Source: Sitta carolinensis
Taxonomy: Eukaryota; Chordata; Aves; Passeriformes; Sittidae
Direction of reading: 5' to 3'
Assembly (NCBI GenBank): GCA_032173965.1
Contig: CM063287.1
Span: forward strand, 6,019,859 to 6,083,858
Length of the DNA: 64,000 bases
Shown here: piece after piece, positions 37,937-49,847 of the stretch
Numbering within the stretch: the first letter of the stretch is position 1
Layout of the letters: each line of letters opens with the position of its first letter
Position numbers and translations under genes: made by a program
The notes under the pieces: generated by a model
The model's database searches: none
What the model was told of the DNA's origin: nothing
The model's input: the letters and a program-made list of their open reading frames with translations, nothing else

Positions 37937-39354
37937 GTAAGTTTGTTGATTCTTTCATTTGTCAAGTAGTAACATCCATTTCCAATTCTATTTGCTAGAA
38001 TGCAGTACATTCACAGAATTTCATTCCAAACTAACTCCAAAGTTCCCCAGCATCGAAGGAAACATTCCTCCACATCCATCTTGTTATACACTTTGAATTC
38101 TTAAGAACAGAAAGAGAGAATTCTTGTACAACAGCGACATAATTGGAAAATAGAGTGTCTGAAAAAGTGAACAGCTTTTCTATGTAGACCAGTCTCAAGA
38201 TAGACCAATGATTATTTGAATTGATGAAAAGAAACACATCTGATTTCAGCCTCAGACTTTTCCCCATATGTTATTGGATTTCCAGTCTTTTCTTTCTGTA
38301 CCTTTATAAACTGATTTCCTTGAAAGATGTGTGTGCTGTGAAAGAAGGAATTTCAGGCAACCTCACTCTGATAAGTCACAGTTGTACTGATTACCAAAGA
38401 GGAACAGCCTTACTCTCAATGGGTCACAGCTGTGACTAATAAAGATAGGTGTGATAAAAGTGGTGGGTTGGCTGGTTAAAGAAGATTTTTGATGAGGAGG
38501 AGCCTTTTGAGGAAGAGAACCTGGAGGCAGAGAGCCTTGCAGAGGTAGAGGAGCCCTGAGGAAGAAGGAAAGATCCAGAGAGACACAAAGAACGAAACAA
38601 GGAAGAGAGTTACTGCTGGCAAAAGATCTGCTGTGAGATCAGTCTGGGTCTGATGGAGTTGGAGCCTGCAGACACAGCTGAGCTAGGTGAAAGCCTGTGC
38701 TCTGAGTCAGCAAACTAATACATGCAGTCATGGTCCAGCAGGAAATAACCAGCAGTCAGAGTCTGTAGTTGGACCCTACAGGAGGAGTATGCTGTAATCA
38801 GAGTCAGGATGGCTAATTATAAAGAAGGATAAACTGGGAGCCTTTTCATGTTGTTAAGTGTCTATGTCTTGGCTCATTTCTGCCCCTGATGAGAGGTCTA
38901 CTGCAACAGATGTGTATACTAGAAATGGATCCCTCATTTTTAATGCTGAAAGACTTGAGTTTATCAAGACCAGCAATTTTCTTTAGAGAAAAATTTCCCA
39001 TTTTCAGAGAAGGAAGATTTTTGACATTTTTAACATGCTTGTTTTATAGATGTCAGGCAGCCTCTGGCTTCCCACTACCAGTAAGAACAGCTGGAATAAA
39101 ATAAGTCTGAAAGCCTAGTTTCAGTTCCCAACAAGTATAGTCAAATTAACATTAGTACCATCCATGGATACACAGAAGAGAGCAAAAATTTTGTAGCTCT
39201 CTAAAGAGATGGAAAACAGTGCACAAATATTGATTTCCTTCTTCCTCCCTGTGCTTTAGGCCATTAAATATTAACACTGCCAATACAGTAAGAGTCTAGG
39301 CTTTCATGTCAAGCAGTAACTTAAATAATTAATTTGAGAGAATAGAGGGTAACT
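37937..39354. other. Intergenic DNA, including a purine-rich block of unknown nature
   Basis: A perfect 14-base palindrome, GTCACAGCTGTGAC, lies at 38423-38436. It is followed from about 38440 to 38830 by a GC- and purine-rich stretch that differs from the surroundings (repeated GAGGAAGAG, GGAGGCAGAGAGCC and GAGGAGCCC-like words). The stretch could be an old mobile-element fragment, but I cannot name it. Confidence 0.4.
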
Positions 39355-39359
39355 CTGCA

Positions 39360-41553
39360 GAATGGGTAAGTGGGGGTATCCCTGTATGTCAGGGAGGGTT
39401 GTACTTGTTGAGAGCTCAGTGGTGATGATGATATACATGGTTGAGTATTTATGGTTAAGAAGGGGGGAAGGCCAACAAGGCAGATGTCATGGTGTGAGTC
39501 TGTTACAGACCACCCAACCAGGATGAAGAGCCAGATGAAACATTCCCTGAGCAGCTGGGAGAAATCTCACAATCCATGGCCCTTGTTCTCCTGGAGGCCT
39601 TCAACTTGCCAGATGTGTGCTGGAAGTACAACACAGTGGAGAGGGAAGGGTTTAGGAGGTTCTTGGAGTGCGTGGAAGAGAACTTCCTGATGCAGCTGGT
39701 GAGGTGTCAGCCAGGGAAGGCTCCTGCTGGACCTGTGTCTGTAACAGACTGGGGGGTGAGCTGATGGTCAGAGGCTCTCTTGGGCACCGTGATCCCAAAA
39801 CGGTACTTCTTGTTTCTTGGAGAAGTAAGAAGGGAGTCCAGCAGAACTACCACCTTCCAAAGGCAGATTTTGGCCAGTTTAGGAGACTGGTTGAGAGAAT
39901 CCCTTGGGAGCCAGTCCTGAGGGGATAAGAAATCCAGGAAAGCTGGATGTGCCTCAAGAAGGAAATCTCAAAGGCGTGGAAGCAGGCTATCCCTGTGTGC
40001 CAAGAGATGAGCTGGCAGGGAAGAATACTGACCTGGCTGAACAGAGATTTTTGGCTGGAACTCAGGAAGAAAAAGGAGAGTTTATGACCTTTGGGAGAAG
40101 GGCAGGGCACTCAGGAGGTCTACAAGGATGTTGTGAGGTTGTGCAGGATGAAAATTAGAAGGGATGAAGTCCAGCTAGAACTGAATCTGTCTGCTGCTGT
40201 AAAAGACAACAAAAAACATTTCTTTGAATACAGTAGCAAAAAAAGGAGGGCTGAGAGTCTGCCTCCTTTATTGGATGTGGCAGGAAACATTGGCAAAGGA
40301 TGAGGAAAAAGCTGAGGTACTTAAAGCCATCTTTGCCTCCATCTGTAATAGTAAGACAAGTACCCAGATCACTGAGCTGGAAGAGAGAGATGGGGGTCAA
40401 AAAGGAGCCTCCATAATCCAAGGGGAAATGGTCAGCAACCTGCTACACCACCTAGACATGCAAAACACTATGGGACTGGAGAGCATCCACCTGAGGATAT
40501 GGAAAGAGCTGGTGAAAGTGCTCACAGAATCACTTTCCATCATTTACCAGCAGCTGTGATTACCTGAGGAGGTCACAATTTAGTGGCAGCTGGCAAATGT
40601 AATGCCCATTTACAAGAACAGTTGGAAGGAGGATTTGGGGAACTACAGGCGTGTCAGTCTGACCTCAGTGCTGGAGTAGGGTATGATCATCTCTAGTACT
40701 ACCATGTGGCATGTACAGGACAACCAGGGAGTCAGGCCCAGCCAGCAGGGGTTTAGAAAAGACAGGTCATACTTGAGTGACCTGGTGAAGTACACCCTCA
40801 GTGAGTCTGCAGATGACACCAACTTGGGCAGGAGTGTTGATCTGTTGGAGTGCAGGAAGGTTTTGGAGAGAGATCTTCTGCAGGTTGGATCAATGGGCCA
40901 AGGCCAGTTGTATGAGGTTCAACAAGTCAAAGTGCCATGTCCTGCTCTTAGGTCATAACACCCCCCATGCAGTGCTACAGGCTGGCAGAAGAGTGACTGG
41001 AAAGCTGCCTGGCAGAAAAGGGCCTGGAGGTGCTGGTTGACAGTGGCTGAACATTGAGCCAGTGTATGCCTAGGTGGCCAAGAAGGCCAATGGCATCCTG
41101 GCTTGTGTCAGACACAGTGTGGCCAGCAGTACCAGGGCACTGACTGTCCTGTACCCAGCAAATCCTGGGTTCAGCTCTGGGCCCCTCGCAACCACGAAGA
41201 CATTGAGGTGCTGGGGTGTGTCCAGAGAAGGGCAAGGAAGCTGGGCAAGGGTCTGGAGCACACATGTGATGAGGAGTGACTGGGGAGCGGGAGGTGTTTG
41301 GCCTGAAGAAAAGGAGGCTTGAGGGGACCTTACTGCTCTCCTAAAAAGAGGATGCAGCTAGGTGCTGGTCAATCTCTTCTCCCAGGCAGCAAGTAGCAGA
41401 ACAAGAGGAAGCAGACTCAAGCTGCGCCAGGTGAGGTTTATATTGAATATCAGGGAAAATTTCTTTGTGGAAGGGATTGTCCAGCAATGGCACAGGATGC
41501 CCAGGGCAGTGGTCAAGTCACTGTCCCTGGAGGTATTTAAAAGATGTGCATAA
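39360..41553 (+). pseudogene. CR1 ORF2 remnant (endonuclease-reverse transcriptase), broken
   Basis: CR1 ORF2 encodes an endonuclease and reverse transcriptase that copy the element into new sites. Recognisable blocks occur in order but in shifting frames. Endonuclease blocks are CYRPPNQDEE (about 39501-39530), then PDVCWKYNT (39609-39635) and RRFLECVEENFL (about 39654-39689). The linker to the reverse transcriptase has ADFGQFRRLVERIPWE near 39866. Reverse transcriptase blocks include DNKKHFFEY (about 40206), DEEKAEVLKAIFAS (about 40299), NYRRVSLTS (about 40641) and GVRPSQQGFRK (about 40731). Next comes SADDTNLGRSVDLLE (about 40808), corresponding to the catalytic motif C. Then come MRFNKSKC (about 40910), [18 protein letters not shown] (about 41073) and RTRGSRLKLRQ, FFVEG and SLEVFKR before a stop near 41553. 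At least five frame changes, several stops and the loss of the segment holding motifs A and B make it non-functional. Confidence 0.9.
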
Positions 41554-41559
41554 GGAGCA

Positions 41560-41657
41560 CTTAGGATCATGTGGTGGGCTTGGTAGTGCTGGGTTAATGG
41601 TTGGACTCAAATGATCTCAAAGGTCTTTTCCAACCTAAACAATTCTAATATTCTATA
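41560..41657 (+). other. CR1 3' untranslated end
   Basis: This is the conserved CR1 3' tail recognised by the element's own reverse transcriptase. It contains the GGTTGGACTC and AAAGGTC...TTTTCCAACCTAAA words and finishes with ATTCTAAT and ATTCTATA, both degenerate forms of the 8-base terminal unit. The GGTTGGA and TCCAACC parts can pair, as in other CR1 copies. Confidence 0.9.
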
Positions 41658-42520
41658 AACTTCTAATGTGTTAACTGCTTGAGTGAGATGGGAAGATGGT
41701 AGAAATAAGCACAATTGCATGAAAGCCATAGGGAAGCATTAGATATAGGGATCCAGAATTGTCTCCACAGTCAATATGTTCTGTTGGCTCTTGGCTCCCC
41801 TTTCCAGCTGGGTTCCCCAGTGTGGATTTCTGTTCATTGTAGACAGCAGCAGGGGAAGGAAGGAATGAACACATTTGAGGCCAGAATGTCTGCCACTGAG
41901 GGAAAGAAGAAGGAACTACCTTCCCAAGTAATTGTCTTGTTTAAGAGAAGGCCAGGCAACTAAGGACCAACATGAAGAACTTTCAGTGAAGATTTAGTAA
42001 AACTACATTGACTTCCTGTGATGGATTAGAAATTACTGTGAAACCACATCTCGACAAATCTCTGGTTGAACAACTGGTTTACATTTTGTTATTAGGGAGA
42101 GAGTGCAGGGAACTTTAAGTACCTTGAAAGACTGCAGCTAAGACATTACCCTAATGCTATTTTACCACACTTAGGTACAGATGTTTTTTAAAAATGTGAA
42201 CATTAACACTCTACCTTTCTAATTATGCAGGCCTAGACTTTTACATCACGTTTAAGAGGTCATAAATTTAGTGTACTAAATCTCGGCTAAAACATTTAAC
42301 ACAAAGTGTGTTCGGCTCTACTTAGAAACTACTTTTAAATGCCACATTTGAAGGGCTTATATATTTCCATGACATTTTGAGAACATCAAATCCTTTCTTT
42401 CATATTGTGGGTTTTTCATACCTAAAGAATATTCTCAAGAAGGTTCAAACATTCAATGGTGATTGTTAAAAACAATATAAGAAAAAATGTGAGATTATTT
42501 AACATCCGTCTTCTTCTGCC

Positions 42521-42606
42521 ATGAAATCAATTCTGCCTGCATTGGAACTGTTGGAGAAACCTCAGTTGCAAGCCTTGAATTGCAGACTATCAGTGATCTC
42601 TTCAAG
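42521..42606 (+). other. Possible first coding exon or chance ATG-to-donor segment
   Basis: An ATG at 42521 opens a frame of 28 codons that reaches a good donor, CAAG|GTAAGG, at 42607, with a second GTAAGT five bases further on. The frame has no stop and is Leu-rich (Leu-Glu-Leu-Leu-Glu). The frame is not recognised, and no matching downstream exon was found. Chance is the leading explanation. Confidence 0.12.
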
Positions 42607-43310
42607 GTAAGGTAAGTAAACATCCACATTAGTTTATGCCTTTTGCTTTCTTGGCCTGAGTGTGCAAGCTGGCTAAATAGAGAAGAGCATTAGCTGCTGT
42701 AGTGCTTGCAAAAGAGAAGATGAGCTCAGGGATTTAATCCTAAAGATAGGCACCTAAGTTATAAAGGCAAACTATGTAGCAAAAAACTGAAATGGGATAT
42801 TGGCTTAAAGTGTTATGGATAAAGTTGAGTGTGAAAGGACTTGTTGATCATATCTGAGCTGCCAACATATCCCCAAGTTTATAAAGAGGAAGGGAAAATA
42901 ACTTCAAAAAATTCTTCATTACTGTGAATCAACCCCTTCTTATGAGGTTTAAGACACCCTTGAGCAATGCTTAAGGCTAGCTCACTCTCCATATCTTTGC
43001 TTGGTTTGTTCTGAATGAGCAGCAAAATTAATTAGAGTCTTCAAGTGATTACTCAATTCCATATGATGTTTTTAGTTGGTCCCTTATAACAATAACCCAT
43101 ATTGCATTTGTACAGACATATTGTATGCTTATATTTGATGTATGACAAGAAATTATTTTCTCATGAGAATAATACCTTGGCAATCCCTAAGACACCAACA
43201 ATACATCTTCTGACCCTATGACTAGATTGATGAATGAGAGAATATTTAGTGATTCCTTCTTCTGCATTTGCAGGTTAGTTTATAGATGTTTCTACAGCAA
43301 TATTAGAAAT

Positions 43311-43685
43311 TTATTTTGACACTGACTGAGTAGCAAACACAAAGACAGAGAACAAGCCAGTCTCTGAATGAGACTCATAAGTCCATGAGCTTGTATTAAC
43401 AATTACAGGTTTTGTAGCATAAGTTGAAATCAAATAGTGAATTTGTTGGAGTGCTGGATATTTACTGTATCTTTTTAACTGTCTTTCTAACATGTCTGGA
43501 ATCTGCTCAAGGAAGAGATAGGCTGGGCATTCCCTTCCAAGCACTGGAGAAACATTTTTGCAGTACCAGAGATAGACAGATAGATAGATAGAATCATTTT
43601 CTAAGGCTTTCCTCAATTCTGCTTGATCACATGTAGGAGAAACCAAAGGAGACAGCAAGCCACTCACTGGAGCTTGAAGGAGCAC
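43311..43685 (-). other. Unrecognised 124-codon open frame, coding status doubtful
   Basis: A minus-strand frame of 124 codons reads with fairly protein-like composition (for example LERQLKRYSKYPALQQIHYL). It ends where the stop codon is part of AAAATAAAT, giving a potential polyadenylation signal at the stop. A GATA microsatellite inside it encodes a Tyr-Leu-Ser-Val-Tyr-Leu stretch, which argues that part of the frame is open by accident. I recognise no family. It could be a terminal exon of a non-coding RNA or a decayed retrocopy. Confidence 0.15.
43570..43592 (+). repeat. GATA tetranucleotide tract
   Basis: AGATAGACAGATAGATAGATAG is a short GATA-type microsatellite with one interruption. 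Confidence 0.9.
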
Positions 43686-46069
43686 TCCAGCTTGGTTTTA
43701 AAATGCTCAGCTAAGGGAGACATCTCTCTCAGCCTCTTTGCATCCAGACAGGAGTATCTCAAACCAGGACAGAGGGCAAGAACAAAGCAATGCTGAGGAC
43801 TTGATGACCACAGTGTGTGTTATGGGAAAATTATTTCAGACAAGTTCTAGTCTGACTCTGGCCTAAGAGCTGCCAGCAGTCCCATCAACACTATCTTATC
43901 CCTGTTTCTGCCCTGCAGAATGACAATTGCAGCTTCCTCCCACAACTTCTTTGCTTTCACTGTCCTGAGTTTGACTTCATAATTACTTCATGAGACTAAA
44001 CTTATTCCACAGCAACAAAATAGAGTTTTCTGTAGAGTTTCCCAAAGGAAAACTTGAGGGTGTGTTCCTACAGTTATATAAATAGTCTGACCTATTTCAA
44101 ATACCATTTTTTTCAGTTCTTCCAGGCACAAGTACTCACACCTTCGCTTGGGGAGTTTCATCACAACATCCTCTCCGTGCTCTTGGAGTAATTTTTTTTA
44201 AACACCAACAACGGCTTCCATAATAAGGCTTTTGTCCTCCATGCTGGTTATTGCAAAATGAACAACATTTCACTAATTTGGCACAATAGGTGATCTGGCA
44301 AAGTTAACCTATCTTTCTTATTCTGGCATGTAAGACAGACTGATCCAAAGGCAATCATCTGAGATAAAGTTAAAATGGAAACAATAATTTTTCTGCTGAA
44401 GCCTACTCAGGTACACAGAATTCCAGTATGTAAGGTTTTACACATCTTTCAGCAGAATCAGAGCTGTGAATGTAGATTCTATCACTTTAGAATAGCACTT
44501 GTGTTTGTGGCATTCCTCAAAAGATTCCTGACTCTTATAAGAATTAAAAAGGGGAATAGAGATGTCCTTTCCTGACATGCATTTGCCTTGCTGCTAAATA
44601 AAGTTAAGCTTAAGGTCTGTCCAAAATAATTAATTCTCTGTATGGTTTAATTATAAAACCACTGGCATTGATTCTTTATTACATTTTATCAGTAACAATG
44701 CCCAATTCACTACTCCTTCTGCAGTAGTAATAAACCTCTTGGAAAAAGAATATTCTTTGAGAGTATTTGAATGATGGCTACATTTTATCTGAATGATAAC
44801 TTCAATTATTTCATAGCACACATGCAAATATCTTCAGACACATCATAATCCTCTTGTTTGGTAAAGCTTACTTCAACAGCATGAAGAGTGAAAAACAGAA
44901 GGCTTGACTGGGATTGTATCTCAGACTTGTGTCTTCTTTTAGATGCCATAACTAAGTAATTATTCAAGGATCTAATGATTGCATCAGTTTTTCAAGTGTC
45001 TTTTTCCATGTTGTAGAATATTGACATTGTTTAAAGGAAGACATAACCTGTAGATTAAGAATGTGTTTTAAAACAAAACTGTTTCCATTTAATAACTACT
45101 CAAAAATAATCACTGAATACACTCAAAAGAACAGAAGTAAGCAAGAAAATATTCTAAGTTTATGGAGGGTGTGGCATCACATTTTAGTCTAAATATACAG
45201 AGGACGTTCACTTGCAAGCAGTAAAGTCACAGCCACTAAACATGTCACTGTGTGTCAACAGAGCTGCTGAAACTGGCCTGTTATGCCCTAGTCTGGAAGA
45301 ATTGTCCAGGTAAACATGCCAGCTCAGCTTAAATTTTCCTTAAATCAGCCCCATATTCCAACTACATTAATTTACTCTGTAAAGGAGGATGAATAAATCT
45401 AAAAAAAGTTTTGTGCTATTTTTACTAGGTAGTTTCTGACATCTAAATGAGACTGAGAATGCTCTATTTATGTTAAGAGTACAGTGAACTGAAATATGAG
45501 CAGCTCTTAACTGCCTTGATAGATCATCTGGAGAGCTGACATGCTTCACATGAGCCAGTGATTTATTCCTGTAAGTAAACAAGGCACATTAGAGCAGGAC
45601 ACAGTAACAATGAGCATTTGAAAACACAAGACCTTCGGATCTAGCCCAGGGACCAGGAAAGGTTTTCATTTAGAAATGCTCTCATGCAGAAAAGTTAAGT
45701 ACACACAGAGGAAGTAATTACAAAAGTCTTGACAACTGGGGGAAAAAACCATTTTTGGAGGAGTAACTCCATCCATACTGGAGAATTTATAAAATATTGC
45801 TAATAACAAGAACCACACTGCCCTCCAATTGTGAAAAAGCACCAAAGCTGCTGGTGAAAAGGAACATCACACTTTTGATATTTGATTAGAGAGGTACTGT
45901 GCAAAACAAATGTCTTTGCAGTAATATAGTCTCGTTCTCAGTCTTTTTGAGCCTGTTAAATCTCTTTCCTCTGCTCACACAGATCTGACCTCTTCGTAGA
46001 AGTATTCCTTCCCCTGGAAAGTAATCATTTTGTTTGCAGGGGAGGTAGAGAGATTATAAAGCAGAACGG

Positions 46070-46114
46070 AAAGTGATAATTTCTTTGCACAGAAAGTGAC
46101 AATTTCTTGCAGCC
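46070..46114 (+). repeat. 23-bp imperfect tandem duplication
   Basis: AAAGTGATAATTTCTTTGCACAG at 46070-46092 is followed directly by a similar AAAGTGACAATTTCTTGCAG starting at 46093. It differs by one substitution and a one-base gap. Confidence 0.8.
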
Positions 46115-48409
46115 ACTCAAAATAAATATTAAAAAAGTCTAAACACCTATAGGGTTTTCTGAAATCAGAAACAGTCAGGGAGGAGGAAGTGAATTTCAAG
46201 GTGAAACATCTATGCTATGCTCTTTATTTATTAGTGTTTGCATATCTGCCATTTCTGTGTATTTTCCCCAAAAGGCATGGCTTTTCATGTAGGCTCCTAC
46301 TCTTGTGCTAAAAAACAAAAGTACATGACAGTACATGGAATCCCAGCTCTGCTGTGTGCAACACTGCATGTGATACTAATATACCAATATAGCAGATATC
46401 TAGGGCTATGCTGTCCATGTAGTTTTTAATACCCTTTTCCATATGCATATTTTTTTGCTTTTTCACTTCAAAGCACTTTACTTTCTACAAATACATTTTC
46501 TCCATAGTCATAGTGAAGATTCCTCAGCAGTAGAACAGTAGGAGATTTTAGGAAAAATCTCATTACCTTGGGAAATAACTTTTTTTCAGTTACTTAGGAT
46601 AATTAAATACAGCTATCAGCCAAGGACTTTCTTCAAAACATCAGTGTTCTCATTGTTTTAGGCATGCACTTACCACTGCATTACAATTCGCTCTGCATTA
46701 GCATTGGAGTAGAAACGATTCCTAGAATTTGACATTTAAAGTGGAATCTTACTCTACAATTAAATTATTATTCTTTCTCCAATAAGGACAGGAAAAAAAA
46801 AAAGAAACTTCTTTTAACCTGGGGGGTGGGAGGGGACATTAGCGTTTCACTGACCAAAGTCTGAATACTTCTCCAGCCAGGCATCCTATTTAGGGACATT
46901 TGCTCATTACCTCAGACACACACGCTGCATTCCCTGGTGTCATGTGCCTAATTCCAGAAGCCATTAGAAAGTCACGAGGTAAAAGGCGCGTGAGTGTGAC
47001 TGCATAACCCCCGCCCAAGCTGGCAGGACACCTTCATGTCTCTGCAGCCCTGTCTTCATAACATCCCTGAGTGGGCTCTGCCGCCTTGGTTCAAAACCCT
47101 GGGAACAACAGAGTCCTGGTCACCTACAAGTGACAAAGCACTCACAAGCGGGGGTCAGAGAAGGACCAGCTGGCTACTAGCACTGAGACAGCTTTCCTTG
47201 CAGCTCTTGGGGATACACGGCTGTGCTCAGCTCTGCCAGACTTTTTAAGCAAGGTGTGAATATTGGGAGGTGCTCCTGGTGCATCCCCAGAGCAGCCACT
47301 GTAACAGGAGCTAACAGATAGCTGTAGGCAGGCACAGGATTCAAAGCCATAATCTGTTCAAGAAAGGTAATGTCAAACACTTCAGCCAACAAGGGCTTGT
47401 TTTTCCCATCTTTCCTGCTGCAGCAGGACCAAGGTATCAGTGCTGCACAGCTCCCCTAATACTCTGCAACATATTTCACCCAGCAACCTTTGGGCGTTCA
47501 TTTTGCTACAAGTAATAATGAGCAAAAAGTCATATGCACTATAAAAAACCATAAGGAAAGTGTTATCTGTAGTGGAACACAGGGGTTTGCATGGAATAGA
47601 AGTATTTCTTTCTTATTATTTCTAAATGTTCTCAAAAATGTGCTGCCTTATCTTTTCTCAAAGTGATCACAAATATTTTGTTCTGTCCAAGTGTATCTCT
47701 TAGTAGTTAAGCTTGCATTCCAAGATGAGGAAGTTCTTTATCCAAAGTGAAATTTTGTAACTGAAAAGCACAGGAAACTATCTTAGTGTTCAGGCAGTGA
47801 GTGTTCATGCTTCTCAGATAAGTTATCCTTTATAAACTTAAAAAACTTTGTTCTCCCAGCATTTAAATAATGTTTAACTACTTAAATCCCACACCAGTGC
47901 TCTCAGCCATAATGTAAAAAACTCCCAAGCCCACCAAAACCAAAAAAACAGACAACATCAATGACACCCAATTAAAGAAAGCTAATCCACTGAGGTTTTA
48001 TTGTTGATCATTTGGGTTGTAAATGTTTCTGAAACTTTTTCAGCCCTGGAGAAAATTTAGCAAATAGATAAAGTAAGACATTCTATAGCTAATATTTCAG
48101 TTTATATTATTATTAATGTGATGGCACTGACTATGTCAATATTTGGTTTGTTTGAAAATACCGCAGCTATTTCCTGTTCTGCTGGACATGCCACATGGAA
48201 TCTTTAGAAATGTGCTTGATTTTCTTCCTTATTTCTAACAAATGGGACAGAAATGGAGGGGAGAAGTTGTGTGTTTACAAATCCATTTTCATTGTAAGTT
48301 GAAAGGTTGGTGATGATTCATAAACAGCTCTAATGAAGTTCTCCCAACTCAAGATCTAGCTACATAAAAAAAGACTACTTGTTTGACTCTCTCTGAATTA
48401 TTGCTCTTA

Positions 48410-48600
48410 GAACAAAGCCACCTGGGGATAATGAACAGCTGATTTAATTTTTAATCAGCGTTTAAAAGCCTTTTAAGTGGAGCTCATTTTCATTAGTTTA
48501 AATAAAGAACACCTCGAAAAGTGAAAGGTCATTAAACCTCTGCAAGTACATTCATGCCAAGACTTCAGCTGAACATAGGTCCTTTTAACAGAATGCCAAG
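48410..48600. promoter_or_regulatory. Candidate conserved non-coding element (weak)
   Basis: This is non-repetitive sequence with CAGCTGATTTAATTTTTAATCAGC, an inverted arrangement of GCTGATTTAA and TTAATCAGC around 48438-48459. TTTTAAGTGG, CATTAGTTTAAAT and AAAGGTCATTAAA (a nuclear-receptor-like half site) follow. The density of AT-rich homeodomain-type words and lack of decay into simple repeats resemble conserved enhancers, but there is no alignment to support it. Confidence 0.2.
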
Positions 48601-49847
48601 GGATTTATTAAATATAATGTGAACAATTGCTCATTTCTGTAGTCAAACAGAGCCTCATAAAGGGACCTATTGTCTCGTCAATGCCTTACACAGGAAATTG
48701 TTCTATTTTGAACTTGCCTGTACAGGCCAAAAGTATATATGTAAAGACCCCAGTGTAAAAGGTATGGAGAGCTCAGTTTTAGTGAGATCTAGGGAGACTC
48801 TAGACATCACAGGATTAAGTGTGATGAGTAGCATGGCTGTAGTAAGGATCCAGCTGCTTGCTAAGAAAGAATATTTTGCACCGTAATGCTTTGGTATGAG
48901 ACTTGACCATTCTTAAATCTGCAGCCAGGTTTAGCAATTGTGAGATACCTGTACACACTTGGTTGTGAATCTTTCTTACCCTGTCTGTTTAACCCAGACT
49001 ACAAGGCTGGTCTTCCATAGCACAGCCGTTTTCCTTGCCTACAGAGCAGATTTCTGTCATGAGTCTGACTTGAATACTCTTCCAAGTTTTTAATAAAACC
49101 ATGTCAAGCATAAATAAATATAGATATAAATGAAGGATTGGAAAGTCTGCTCAGTAAATAAGGCTACCCTGAAAAGCACAAGGCTCAATTCCATCATTTT
49201 TCTCAGAACAATCAGGGGAATTTTTTTTTTTTTTTTAAATGAGCATGAGTAAACATATAATAGAGCATTACTTATTACTTCAAGCTGGGAACTTCAGCTC
49301 CTGTGATGCTTATTTTTCACAAACAATCAGCAAAATAAATGAGATTGAAGATACATTTAGAATTGTTCAGGATATTAAACGTCACAGCCAGAAAAAGCTA
49401 CCAGATTCATGCTAAATGCACAATGCTGTTCTTTTCAGGGAAATTTGTGCTGAGTAGAAGAGCATATAGCCAGTAAAAAGTCACACTACCACATCTCTTA
49501 CCAGCCCTAAGGTCTAGGTGAGGAATACCAAAAAATAGCCACAGGCCCTGGGAAAAAAGCCCCAGCTGAGAGGGGGAGAGAGAGACAGGTGTTGGGCTTT
49601 ACAGAGACTTTCCAATATCCTCAAAATTGTGTACCAAGTCAGAATCAAGAAAACTATTCCTAGCCCCCTCACTAACTGAAAGAAAAATAGTTTCAAACTC
49701 AAAAGCTCCCATTTCAGGGAAGATTTAAAATAGCACATCTACCTCCTGAAGAGGTTGGGATTAATCTGAACGTACTGGATTTTAATGTCCCTGGCAATTT
49801 CTCAGCTAAAGTGTTGGTTCTTATCTTGACAATTCATTTTGTTGATG

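Larger units (their letters stand above)
39355..41657 (+). mobile_element. CR1 LINE retrotransposon, 5'-truncated and internally deleted
   Basis: The element runs in the plus direction. It starts inside the endonuclease part of ORF2 at about 39355 and ends with the characteristic CR1 3' end. That end carries GGTTGGACTC...GATCTCAAAGGTC and CTTTTCCAACCTAAA near 41600-41640, then two degenerate copies of the terminal 8-base ATTCTATA-type unit at 41642-41657. CR1 elements end in such short repeats rather than poly-A. 5' truncation is usual for CR1 because reverse transcription starts at the 3' end. Relative to a full element, everything upstream of the mid-endonuclease is missing, and a segment of the reverse transcriptase is missing near 40790-40806. 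CR1 is the dominant LINE of birds and is also common in other sauropsids, which supports the host assignment. The 5' boundary is approximate. Confidence 0.93.
41658..49847. other. Intergenic DNA, no gene recognised
   Basis: About 8.2 kb is mostly AT-rich. It includes the exon-like segment at 42521-42606, the unrecognised minus frame at 43311-43685, a short GATA tract at 43570-43592 and a 23-base tandem duplication at 46070-46114. It also has a locally CpG-containing block at about 46980-47230 and a poly-T run near 49218-49234. None of these adds up to a gene. Confidence 0.55.

Noticed and set aside
39451..41570. The many open frames between 39451 and 41570 as separate host genes
   Set aside because: All plus-strand frames with recognisable blocks are pieces of one broken CR1 ORF2. 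The minus-strand frames are their shadows.
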